A stretch of 31,955 bases of DNA from Acidimicrobiia bacterium (GTDB lineage Bacteria > Actinomycetota > Acidimicrobiia > Spongiisociales > UBA5794), in the NCBI GenBank assembly GCA_030599515.1, contig JAUVNV010000003.1, forward strand, positions 1-31,955, read 5' to 3'. Below, in pieces: positions 1 through 6,821 of this stretch (positions are counted from its first letter, which is position 1; the number at the start of each line of letters is the position of its first letter). The notes beneath the pieces are model-generated. The model was not told the origin of the DNA, searched no databases, and saw only the letters and a list, made by a program, of their open reading frames with translations. The translations under genes were made by a program, and so were the position numbers.

Positions 1-502
1 CGATGAGATCCGCAGCGAGGAGGGGTGCAAGCGGAAGAATCGCAGACGTCGGATAGCACCCGGGTGATGCGACCCGGTCCGTGCCGGAGATCTCGGAGCG
101 GTGGAGTTCCGGCAATCCGTACACCCAGCGACCGAGCTCGTCGGGGTGAGGGTGATCGACACCGTACGCAGCGAGGTACCGGCCGGGCGTGTCGAGTCGG
201 AAATCGCTGCCGAGGTCGACTACGGGTACTCCCCGGTCCAGCAGCGTCATCGCGGGATCGGCGGAGGCGCCGTGTGGTAGCGCCAGGAAGACGAGACCAA
301 CATCGGGGACCTCCTCTGGGTTGTTCGAACCGAGAACCCGATCGCCACCCCTCAAGTGCGGGTGAACGGAACCGAGGGTTCTGCCGGCGGAAGCGTGTGC
401 TCCGAGATACTCGATCGCCAAGTCGGGGTGGCCGTCCGCCAGACGGATCAACTCACCACCGGCGTAACCGGAAGAACCAAGGATTGCGATAGAAGTAGCC
501 AC
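1..502 (-). CDS. argC: N-acetyl-gamma-glutamyl-phosphate reductase, N-terminal part (cut by window edge)
   Basis: NADPH-dependent reduction of N-acetyl-glutamyl-phosphate to the semialdehyde, third step of arginine synthesis, in the cytoplasm. Read on the minus strand from GTG at 502, about 167 residues are present. They begin with the Rossmann nucleotide-binding motif (AILGSSGYAGGELIRL, residues about 6-21), continue through FLALPHGAS and DLGSDFRL, and reach the catalytic cysteine motif SPGCYPTSA near residue 150. The C-terminal half lies outside the window. The GTG start is chosen because GAGGA sits about 6 bases upstream and a promoter-like sequence ends just before it. Other arg genes are presumably further left. 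Identity is very safe from the cysteine motif. Confidence 0.95.
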   Translation of the reverse strand, partial: MATSIAILGSSGYAGGELIRLADGHPDLAIEYLGAHASAGRTLGSVHPHLRGGDRVLGSNNPEEVPDVGLVFLALPHGASADPAMTLLDRGVPVVDLGSDFRLDTPGRYLAAYGVDHPHPDELGRWVYGLPELHRSEISGTDRVASPGCYPTSAILPLAPLLAADLI

Positions 503-525
503 GGCGAGTCCTCGAGCGAGCGAGA

Positions 526-554
526 AATATACGCATATTCATTGTGTAATGCAA
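526..554 (-). promoter_or_regulatory. argC promoter with possible ArgR operator
   Basis: On the minus strand TTGCAT (549-554) and TATATT (526-531) are separated by exactly 17 bases and point at the argC GTG about 25 bases away. The segment is a sharply AT-rich island in GC-rich surroundings. It contains ARG-box-like half sites (TGCAT, ATGAAT, ATGCGTAT), so ArgR repression of argC is plausible. The promoter is moderately supported; the operator is inference from base composition and half sites. Confidence 0.45.
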
Positions 555-573
555 GACGGTTTTCAGAGGCCGG

Positions 574-650
574 GTGACGGACGGTGGGAATGGGACACAA
601 GCCACAAGCCGCGGGCAACGATGGACGGGTGACGGGCGTTGTGTCGCGGT
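574..650. repeat. degenerate period-7 repeat region between argC and the DUF6325 gene
   Basis: Short runs repeat at 7-base spacing: ACACAAG/CCACAAG at 595-608 and GGACGGG/TGACGGG at 623-636. ACACAA (595-600) is mirrored by TTGTGT (639-644). This resembles the clearer heptad elements elsewhere in the window but is much weaker. No gene is seen between 503 and 738. Confidence 0.3.
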
Positions 651-738
651 GGTTGGGAGGCGAACCCATCGGAGATCACGCTTGCGCAGTCACCGAGGTA
701 CGACAACACTTGCCATACCCAACCGCAAGGAGAAAGCA

Positions 739-1176
739 ATGGCACTCGGTCCGATCGAGTTGCTGGTTATCGGGTTCCCCGGGAACCGGTTCACCGGGGG
801 CATCCTGCCGGAGATCGAGCGACTCGTTGACAACGACGTCATCACACTCGTCGACGCGCTCCTCATCTACAAGGACGACGACGGCGAGGTCGAGATCATC
901 GAACTCGACCAGGTGGACGCAGGCCAGGACGTGGCCGCACTGAGTAGGTTCCTCGAAGAGAGCAACGGATTGATCTCGGAAGAGGACATGGAAGGCTTCG
1001 CTGAAGCGCTTGAGCCCGGCTCTTCCGCGGCGGCGCTCGCGTTCGAGCACACGTGGTTCAAGCCGCTGAGGGACGAACTCGGTGACTCGGGAGGCATCCT
1101 CCTCGCCAACATGCGGATCCCGGGCCTCGTCGTGGACGAGGTTCTGGCCGCCGTCGCAGCACTCGAAGACGAATAG
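739..1176 (+). CDS. DUF6325 family protein
   Basis: A 145-residue acidic cytoplasmic protein starting MALGPIELLVIGFPGN, the typical opening of the DUF6325 family of unknown function. The middle (LPEIERLVDNDVITLVDALL, then a DDDGEVEIIEL strand) resembles small alpha/beta ferredoxin-like proteins. The ATG at 739 is chosen because AAGGAGA lies 5 bases upstream and the family begins at MALGP; the open frame further upstream runs through a low-complexity intergenic region. The stop is 13 bases before the next gene, which encodes a SHOCT protein, so the two are probably co-transcribed. Function unknown. Confidence 0.85.
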   Translation: MALGPIELLVIGFPGNRFTGGILPEIERLVDNDVITLVDALLIYKDDDGEVEIIELDQVDAGQDVAALSRFLEESNGLISEEDMEGFAEALEPGSSAAALAFEHTWFKPLRDELGDSGGILLANMRIPGLVVDEVLAAVAALEDE

Positions 1177-1189
1177 GGAGGGACTGAAT

Positions 1190-1552
1190 ATGCCAAGACG
1201 ACGTGGACGACCGGGGATCGCCGGCACCATGGCCCGCACCGCAGTGATCGCAGGAACCGCCACCGCAGTGAGCGGCGGCATGCAGCGCCGGTCGGCGAAC
1301 AAGCACGCCGCACAGCAGGAGCAAGACGCGGCGAACCAAGCTGCATACGAGTCACAGGCGCAGTTGGACGAGATGCAGGCGCAGATGAACACCATGCAAG
1401 CGGAGCAGGCCCCGGCTCCCCAGCCGGCGGTGGCTGCAGCCCCCGCCGCCGATGACACGATGACCCAACTCCAACGACTCGCCGACATGAAGAACGCAGG
1501 GCTCCTCACCGACGCGGAGTTCTCCTCAGCGAAGGCGAAACTCCTCGGCTGA
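1190..1552 (+). CDS. SHOCT domain-containing small protein
   Basis: A 120-residue protein. The N-terminus is basic (PRRRGRPG) and followed by a weakly hydrophobic Ala/Gly segment (residues about 10-30). A Gln/Ala-rich helical region follows (about 40-75), then a Pro/Ala linker. The C-terminus is a SHOCT domain (LQRLADMKNAGLLTDAEF, ending AKAKLLG), a short module usually found at the ends of bacterial membrane or oligomerising proteins. The ATG at 1190 has GGGAGGGAC just upstream. It directly follows the DUF6325 gene, a likely two-gene operon. Role unknown. Confidence 0.8.
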   Translation: MPRRRGRPGIAGTMARTAVIAGTATAVSGGMQRRSANKHAAQQEQDAANQAAYESQAQLDEMQAQMNTMQAEQAPAPQPAVAAAPAADDTMTQLQRLADMKNAGLLTDAEFSSAKAKLLG

Positions 1553-1616
1553 CGACCTAACCGGTGCCGCGATCAGGGTCGGGGAACCGCGAGATGCTGC
1601 TCTCCGGTCTTCCGGC

Positions 1617-1645
1617 CCTGGCGCTATCTCCGGATTCACGCCAGG
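1617..1645. terminator. possible hairpin after the SHOCT gene
   Basis: CCTGGCG (1617-1623) and CGCCAGG (1639-1645) form a perfect 7-bp inverted repeat with a 15-base loop. It lies 64 bases after the SHOCT stop and just before the next ATG. There is no T-run, so a terminator role is weak; it could instead be a leader structure for the VKOR fusion gene. Confidence 0.25.
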
Positions 1646-1655
1646 CTATGCGGAC

Positions 1656-2828
1656 ATGAAGACACGGGCCACACTCCTGATCCTGCTCGTCGCGACGCTC
1701 GTCGTCGTCGCCTTCCCGGCATCGGCACAGACGGATGCGGAGGAGGGTCCCGTCGTTCGGGCCGTGTTGTTCTTCTCACCGACATGCGGTCACTGTGAGC
1801 TCGTCATCAGAGAGCACCTACCCGTCATCTTCGAGCAGTACGGCGGCGAACCAACGGTCCTCTTCGACGACACCGTTCCTCCCGACGAAGTCGCCTTCTA
1901 CGAGATGACGAATGGGACACTCGACATCCTCCTGGTCGACGCAAGCGTGGAGATCGGCGCGATCATGTTCGGGGAGGACTCAGAGCGACTCGGGATTGAT
2001 CGCCCGGGCGTACCGCGCCTCGACATCGAAGACATCTACCTCATCGGATCCGAGCAGATTCCGGCAGAGTTCCCCGGCATCATCGAAGAGGGCCTTGCGA
2101 ACGGTGGCATCCCTTGGCCCGAGGTTCCGGGCATCGAGGACGCCCTCGCGACGATCCCAGACCACTCCGAAGCAACTCAGCCGATCGATGATGACACACC
2201 CGGCGATACCACACCGGCCAACCCCACCGAGGCTCTCCCGGTGGCCGCAGACGAGACGGTCGGCGACAAGATCGCTCGGGATCCTGTGGGCAACGGCCTC
2301 GCGATCCTCGTCCTGGCCGCCCTGCTTGTGAGCCTCGTGCTCGTGCCCGTCATGGTTCATCGTGGATCGCTCCATGGTGGTCCTCCATGGGTCATCCCCG
2401 CGCTCGCCGTCGTCGGTCTGGGGGTCTCGCTGTACCTGGCAAGCGTCGAAACGAGCGGCGTCGAAGCCGTCTGCGGACCCGTCGGTGACTGCAACGCCGT
2501 GCAGCAGAGCGAGTACGCGTCGATCTTCGGAATCCCGATAGGGGTCCTCGGAGCGATCGCCTACATCGGCCTCATCATCGGCTGGATCGTCACGAGGGTC
2601 TCGAAAGGTCGCACCGCCGACATCGCAACTCTCCTGGTAGCGGTGACCGCGTTCGGTGGCACCATGTTCTCGATCTATCTGACGTTCCTCGAACCGTTCG
2701 TGATCGGAGCCACCTGCCTGTGGTGTCTGACCTCGGCTCTCGCCATCGCCGGGTTGCTCTGGTTCACGGCTGCTCCCGGGTGGGCTGCGTTCGAGAGGCT
2801 CCGGGGGTCAGAGGCGACCAGCGAGTAG
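1656..2828 (+). CDS. secreted thioredoxin-like domain fused to vitamin K epoxide reductase (VKOR) membrane domain
   Basis: A 390-residue protein likely to form disulfides in exported proteins. Residues 1-24 form a signal peptide ending ASA. A thioredoxin-like domain follows with FFSPTCGHC, redox cysteines C44 and C47. An acidic Pro/Thr linker (about 170-205) leads to a membrane segment and a four-helix VKOR domain. VKOR carries its loop pair C273/C279 (CGPVGDC) and active-site pair C354/C357 (CLWC). In better-known bacterial fusions (for example cyanobacterial) the thioredoxin domain follows VKOR; here it precedes it. No good ribosome binding site is seen before the ATG. It converges on the PEBP lipoprotein gene with only 17 bases between the stops. 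Confidence 0.88.
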   Translation: MKTRATLLILLVATLVVVAFPASAQTDAEEGPVVRAVLFFSPTCGHCELVIREHLPVIFEQYGGEPTVLFDDTVPPDEVAFYEMTNGTLDILLVDASVEIGAIMFGEDSERLGIDRPGVPRLDIEDIYLIGSEQIPAEFPGIIEEGLANGGIPWPEVPGIEDALATIPDHSEATQPIDDDTPGDTTPANPTEALPVAADETVGDKIARDPVGNGLAILVLAALLVSLVLVPVMVHRGSLHGGPPWVIPALAVVGLGVSLYLASVETSGVEAVCGPVGDCNAVQQSEYASIFGIPIGVLGAIAYIGLIIGWIVTRVSKGRTADIATLLVAVTAFGGTMFSIYLTFLEPFVIGATCLWCLTSALAIAGLLWFTAAPGWAAFERLRGSEATSE

Positions 2829-2845
2829 AACCGGCGGCCAGTCCG

Positions 2846-3406
2846 TCAGCCGGCGAAGGTCCCCATCAGCACTGCTTCGGCAAGTACGTGCCCTTCAGAT
2901 GCAGCGAGCACCTCGGTCTTGTCAGCCCTTTCGGCCAGTCCGAGCGGTGCATCGAGAGCAAGGACTTTGAAGAAGTAGCGATGGGTTCCGGATGGTGGAC
3001 AAGGCCCGCCGTACCCGGTCTGCTTCCACGAATTGAGGCCGGCCGTGCCCAACTCCCCGACGTTCTCGGGGATCGTTCCCGTCGGTGCGAAGTCGTATGC
3101 GACCCAGTGATCCCATGTCCCCAGAGGGGCGTCCGGGTCGTCCACGATCAGAACCAGCGCCGCTGCATCTTCCGGGACCGCGGAGATCCTCAACTCGGGC
3201 GACACGTTGTCGCCGTCGCACGTGAAGCGAGTGGGGATCGCTGCTTCGTGCTCGAAGGCGGGAGAGGTCAACTCCATCGCTGCTCCTTCGGTGGTCGTTG
3301 TGGTTACCAGGTCTGTCGTTGTGGTTGTCGTCGGCGACGGTTCTCCCCCTCCGCAGGCCGAAGCCAGGACGGTGAGCGCGACAATGCTCAAGATCGGGGA
3401 TTTCAC
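2846..3406 (-). CDS. YbhB/YbcL-type PEBP family lipoprotein
   Basis: A 186-residue exported protein. The N-terminal signal ends in lipobox LASAC with the lipidated cysteine at C18, followed by a Thr-rich spacer (about 25-42). The rest is a phosphatidylethanolamine-binding/Raf kinase inhibitor-like domain. It shows the family motifs FTCDGDNVSPEL, DPDAPLGTWDHWV and the GGPCPPSGTHRYFFKV ligand-pocket segment. Bacterial members are structurally known but their biological role is unclear. It converges on the VKOR fusion gene and lies 32 bases downstream of the cca stop, so it could be read from that transcript. Confidence 0.88.
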   Translation of the reverse strand: MKSPILSIVALTVLASACGGGEPSPTTTTTTDLVTTTTTEGAAMELTSPAFEHEAAIPTRFTCDGDNVSPELRISAVPEDAAALVLIVDDPDAPLGTWDHWVAYDFAPTGTIPENVGELGTAGLNSWKQTGYGGPCPPSGTHRYFFKVLALDAPLGLAERADKTEVLAASEGHVLAEAVLMGTFAG

Positions 3407-3438
3407 TCACCGAGTATGGCGCGCCGATCGAGTCCCGT

Positions 3439-4830
3439 CTACGGGGACTCGTCTGCCCAACGGTCGATCAACTCGTAGGCCTCGTCCTCCGAATATGGCC
3501 CTTCTTCTATCCGCCGTTCGTAGAGCATCCTCATGATCTCCCCCACTTGACGCCCGGGTTCGATACCCAGGTATTCCATCACCTGGTTCCCGTCGATCGG
3601 TGGACGCAGTGCGTCGAGCTCCTCCTTCTCGCGAAGTTCGGCGATTCGCTCTTCGAGCTCGTCGATCCTCCTCGAGATCGCCCGTTCACGACGCTTGCTC
3701 CGGGTCGTCACATCGCAGCGCACAAGCTCGTTGAGGTCTCTGAGGAGGTCGCCGGCGTCGCGCACGTAGCGGCGAACCGCCGAGTCGGTCCACCCCATCT
3801 TGAACGTATGCGGCCGCATGTGGAGGAACACGAGTCGGGACACGTCCTCGGTCGTCTTCTTCGAGTAGCGGAGTTGCTTCATGCGTCGCCGCGTCATGCG
3901 GGCCCCGACGACCTCGTGGTGGTGAAACGAGACCCCGCCCGGTCCAAACTCCCGTGTGTCGGGCTTGCCGATGTCGTGGAACAGCGCTGCCAGACGGAGT
4001 TCCAGACGGGGCGACGTCTTCTCCACCACGGCAATCGAGTGCGCAAGCACGTCCTTGTGGTGATGAACCGGATCGACTTCGAGCGCCAGCGCCGGCAACT
4101 CAGGGATGAACTCGCCGGCGAGGCCGGTCTCAACGAGACCCCACAGCGCAGGTCCAACGTGGTCCCCGATCATCAGTCGATCGAGTTCTCCCTTGATCCG
4201 CTCCGCCGAGATGATCTCGAGACGCTCGTGCATGGTGCGAACCGCGTCCAGTGTCGCCTCGTCCGGAACGAAGCCGAGCCGCGATACGAACCGGAACAAG
4301 CGGAGCATCCTCAGCGGATCGTCGCCGAACGAGATCCGAGGATCGAGTGGCGTGCGCAGCAGACGGGAATGGAGGTCGACGAGGCCACCCCACGGGTCCA
4401 CCATCTCCGGGGCGTCGTTGTCCGAAGTGGGTATGCGGATCGCCATTGCGTTGACCGTGAAGTCGCGCCTGGAGAGGTCCTCCTCGATGTCGTTCGAGTA
4501 CGTCACCTCGGGCTTGCGACTCTCATCGCGGTAGATCTCTGAACGGAACGTCGTGATCTCGTGGATCCGACCAGACCTGATCGCACCGATCGTCCCATAC
4601 GTCTTGCCGGCCAGGTACAGATCGGCCGCCCACGGGCGCACGATCTCCTCTATCTCGTCGGGGCGAGCGTCCGTGGCGAAATCGAGATCGGAATTCGGAC
4701 GATCGAGCAGGGCGTCGCGCACGCTCCCCCCAACGAGGTAGAGACGGTGCCCGGCGTCGGCGAAGAGTCCCGCGAGCTCCCGAGAAGCCGCGCCAGAAGC
4801 CAGGAGTGTCTGCAGCCGGGGAGGGATCAA
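3439..4830 (-). CDS. cca: CCA tRNA nucleotidyltransferase with HD domain
   Basis: Adds or repairs the 3' CCA end of tRNAs from CTP and ATP. With the TTG start at 4830 it is 463 residues. The nucleotidyltransferase signature LVGGSVRD lies at residues 32-39 and the metal-binding DLDFAT at 48-53. The tRNA-binding region follows, then an HD domain (ALFHDIGKPDTR, FHHHEVVGA). The same gene (pcnA, Rv3907c) begins the origin cluster in M. tuberculosis. The frame stays open upstream to 5076, but that stretch is repeat-derived and unlike the family. TTG at 4830 has GGAGA about 9 bases upstream and fits the usual N-terminus. The exact start is less certain than the identity. Confidence 0.93.
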   Translation of the reverse strand: MIPPRLQTLLASGAASRELAGLFADAGHRLYLVGGSVRDALLDRPNSDLDFATDARPDEIEEIVRPWAADLYLAGKTYGTIGAIRSGRIHEITTFRSEIYRDESRKPEVTYSNDIEEDLSRRDFTVNAMAIRIPTSDNDAPEMVDPWGGLVDLHSRLLRTPLDPRISFGDDPLRMLRLFRFVSRLGFVPDEATLDAVRTMHERLEIISAERIKGELDRLMIGDHVGPALWGLVETGLAGEFIPELPALALEVDPVHHHKDVLAHSIAVVEKTSPRLELRLAALFHDIGKPDTREFGPGGVSFHHHEVVGARMTRRRMKQLRYSKKTTEDVSRLVFLHMRPHTFKMGWTDSAVRRYVRDAGDLLRDLNELVRCDVTTRSKRRERAISRRIDELEERIAELREKEELDALRPPIDGNQVMEYLGIEPGRQVGEIMRMLYERRIEEGPYSEDEAYELIDRWADESP

Positions 4831-4876
4831 GACGAACCATCTCCCGCCCGACGGCCGGGCAATCGCAGCTCCAAGG

Positions 4877-4937
4877 TGCAAGCTGCAAGCTGCAAGACCG
4901 GGCCGGGGATCTTGGGGGTTGAAGCTTGAAGCTTGCG
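4877..4937. repeat. inverted period-7 repeat element between rnhA and cca
   Basis: The left arm has three 7-base units (TGCAAGC at 4877-4883 and 4884-4890, TGCAAGA at 4891-4897). The right arm has GGTTGAA, GCTTGAA and GCTTGCG at 4917-4937. The arms are largely complementary, and an inner CAAGA/TCTTG pair flanks a GC-rich loop. It ends 2 bases from the rnhA stop. It belongs to the heptad element class but uses a different unit from the ACAG/CTGT copies. Confidence 0.7.
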
Positions 4938-4939
4938 AC

Positions 4940-5518
4940 TCATTGCTCTCTCCACTGATTCGCCAGACTGTCCGCGTACTCGTTCCAGGTGTATCCCGCG
5001 TGGGCTTTGATCCATCGGAGTTCGAGTTCCGGGCGCTTCCGAAACGCGGTGTAGGCGCGCCGAACGAGTTCGACATTCTCCACGGGTCCGGTCTTCCGCT
5101 TCCAACCGCGGGCCTCCCAACCGGCCGCCCATTCGTTGATCGTCCGCACGGCGAGATTCGAATCGGAGTAGACGGTGACAGCCGTGCCTTCCGGGATCAT
5201 CTTCGCTCCCTCGATCAGCGCGGTCAGCTCCATCCGGTTGTTGGTCGTGTCCGGGTCATGTCCGTGGGTCTCGGAGAGGATCTCCCCGTCGACCACGTAG
5301 ACGGCTCCCCATCCGCCGGGACCCGGGTTCGGTACGCACCCACCGTCGGTGAACACGCCCGTCTGTGGGTCTTCGCTCGCAACCGCTCCCGAAGGCTTCG
5401 CTTCCTTCACGGGCTTGCAGTCGCGACACTGTTTCGGAACCCACCCCGGGTAGCGATCGAGGACCTGCTGAGGCAGGGAGAACTCCGCAGAACAGGTCTG
5501 GCAGGTGAAGCTGGGCAT
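4940..5518 (-). CDS. rnhA: ribonuclease HI with N-terminal zinc-ribbon
   Basis: Cleaves the RNA strand of RNA:DNA hybrids (R-loops, primers). A 192-residue protein with two parts. Residues 1-40 hold a CxxC...CxxC zinc-ribbon-like module (C6, C9, C31, C34). Residues 52-192 are RNase HI with all four carboxylates: D58 (FTDGG), E97 (RMELTAL), D119 (YSDSN) and D183 (NEYADSLAN), plus H173 (KAHAG). The start at 5518 puts the zinc ribbon at the N-terminus; the open frame upstream is heptad repeat DNA. It lies between cca and the pilT-like gene, all minus strand, with a heptad element on each side. Proximity to the origin may be incidental. Confidence 0.94.
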   Translation of the reverse strand: MPSFTCQTCSAEFSLPQQVLDRYPGWVPKQCRDCKPVKEAKPSGAVASEDPQTGVFTDGGCVPNPGPGGWGAVYVVDGEILSETHGHDPDTTNNRMELTALIEGAKMIPEGTAVTVYSDSNLAVRTINEWAAGWEARGWKRKTGPVENVELVRRAYTAFRKRPELELRWIKAHAGYTWNEYADSLANQWREQ

Positions 5519-5571
5519 GCTGCCACGAGAGTACCGGCCAAAGCAACGGGAGCGGCGATCCTCGCGAGAGC

Positions 5572-5668
5572 CGACAGCGAACAGACAACAGCACACGGCA
5601 AAACTGGCATCTCTTCCATCAATCCGTGTGTTCGGATCGCCGGCTGTGTGCTGTTTGCTGTCAGCTGA
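5572..5668. repeat. inverted period-7 repeat element between pilT-like gene and rnhA
   Basis: The left arm has ACAG cores at 5574, 5581 and 5588 and a variant ACGG at 5595, all spaced exactly 7 bases. The right arm has CTGT at 5644, 5651 and 5658 and CTGA at 5665, again spaced 7. The arms pair as a long imperfect hairpin around a loop of about 40 bases. The right arm ends about 3 bases before the pilT-like stop codon. Same unit class as the elements at 28202 and 31784. Confidence 0.75.
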
Positions 5669-5671
5669 CCC

Positions 5672-6763
5672 TCACGCGCTCATCACCCCGCGCGCCTGCG
5701 CAGCGACCTTGAAGTCCGTCGTCGACGTCGCGTGGGATAGAGCGTCTTCGAACGACACCTGCCCTCCTGAGTACAGGGTGAGGATGGCCTGATCATACGT
5801 GCGCATCCCGAAGAACTCCCCCTCGGCAACGTCCACAGCGATGGACGGTGTGCTCTCTTCGTCCTTCAGCTTCTCGGCGACTCTCTCCGTGTTCACCAGC
5901 ACTTCGACAGCGGCAACCCGACCGTTGCCGTCGGCTCGCGGAATGAGCTGTTGGCTGATGATTCCTTTCAGCGTCGTCGACAAGATCTGCCGCACCTGTT
6001 GGCGCTGGTACGGCTCGAAGGACTCAACGATCCGGTTGATCGTCTCGAGGCCGTCGAATGTCGGCAGGATCGCTACGACGAGATGACCGGTTTCCGACGC
6101 GCGCAGCGCTGCGGCAACCGTGTCGCTATCGGGGAGTTCCCCTACGAAGATCACGTCGGTGTCGTTGCGCATCGCGGCCTGGAGACCGGATGCGAACGAA
6201 GCCGTGTCGAGTCCGACCTCGCGCTGTGAAACCAACGACTGGTTGTCGGGGAACAAACTCTCGATCGGATCCTCGATCGTCACGATGCTCCCCTTCCGCG
6301 TCGTGTTGATGTACTCGATCACGGACGCGGCGGTGGTGGTCCGACCGGATCCCGACGGACCGGTGATCAGCAGCAGGCCCGGTCGTTCATCGGCGAGTCG
6401 CTCGATGACTGCGGGCAGGCCGAGCGCTTCGAATCCTCCGTTGACGGTCCCCACGGTGCGAAGCACCAGGGTCAGCGATCCGCGCTGACGGAACACACTG
6501 ACTCGGAAGCGTCCCAGGCCGGATCTACCGATCGCGAAGTCCGCCTCGCCGGAGATCTCAAGAGCCTCTCTTGCCTTCTCGGTGACGATTTCATCCAGGT
6601 AGCGCTCTGTGTCGGCGGGAGCGACGGCGAGGAGTTCAGACCGGTGGACCACGCCGTCGATTCGGAATGCAGGTGGCGAGCCGACCTTGAGATGCAGGTC
6701 GGATCCTCCGACGGCGGTCAGTTTCTCGAGTAGTTCGTCGAGATACGGCAACGATTCATTCAC
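5672..6763 (-). CDS. PilT-like type IV pilus ATPase with altered motor motifs
   Basis: A 363-residue cytoplasmic protein that aligns over its whole length with the twitching ATPase PilT: N-terminal GGSDLHLKVGSPP, Asp box TIEDPIE, and C-terminal GMRTYDQAILTLYSGGQVS with EDALSHATS. The three nucleotide motifs are altered. Walker A is GPSGSGRT (135-142), with Arg141 in place of the near-universal Lys. Walker B is DVIFVGELPD (203-212) instead of ...GEMRD. The His box is TGHLVVAILPT (225-235), with Pro234 where His is expected. The glutamate E209 remains. ATPase activity may be weak or absent, or the protein may be a PilU-like partner. No other pilus genes are in the window. Confidence 0.88.
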   Translation of the reverse strand: MNESLPYLDELLEKLTAVGGSDLHLKVGSPPAFRIDGVVHRSELLAVAPADTERYLDEIVTEKAREALEISGEADFAIGRSGLGRFRVSVFRQRGSLTLVLRTVGTVNGGFEALGLPAVIERLADERPGLLLITGPSGSGRTTTAASVIEYINTTRKGSIVTIEDPIESLFPDNQSLVSQREVGLDTASFASGLQAAMRNDTDVIFVGELPDSDTVAAALRASETGHLVVAILPTFDGLETINRIVESFEPYQRQQVRQILSTTLKGIISQQLIPRADGNGRVAAVEVLVNTERVAEKLKDEESTPSIAVDVAEGEFFGMRTYDQAILTLYSGGQVSFEDALSHATSTTDFKVAAQARGVMSA

Positions 6764-6821
6764 ATCGGCTCCTCGGGCCCGGAGAAGGTTCCTGGATGTA
6801 TCGGCCAGTTGTAAGCGACCC

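Noticed and set aside
574..738. Longer frame for the DUF6325 gene starting at 574
   Set aside because: The family begins at MALGP and AAGGAGA lies right before that ATG.
676..1509. Long minus-strand frame opposite the DUF6325 and SHOCT genes
   Set aside because: Antisense shadow; the plus-strand genes have family signatures and ribosome binding sites.
3925..3940. GTGAAAC in cca as a second parS
   Set aside because: Only half of the palindrome is present.
3547..4542. Long plus-strand frame opposite cca
   Set aside because: Shadow of a well-supported gene; no recognisable protein features, typical of GC-rich antisense frames.
4831..5076. Longer cca reading frame starting at 5076
   Set aside because: It passes through the heptad element and antisense to rnhA, with no family resemblance.
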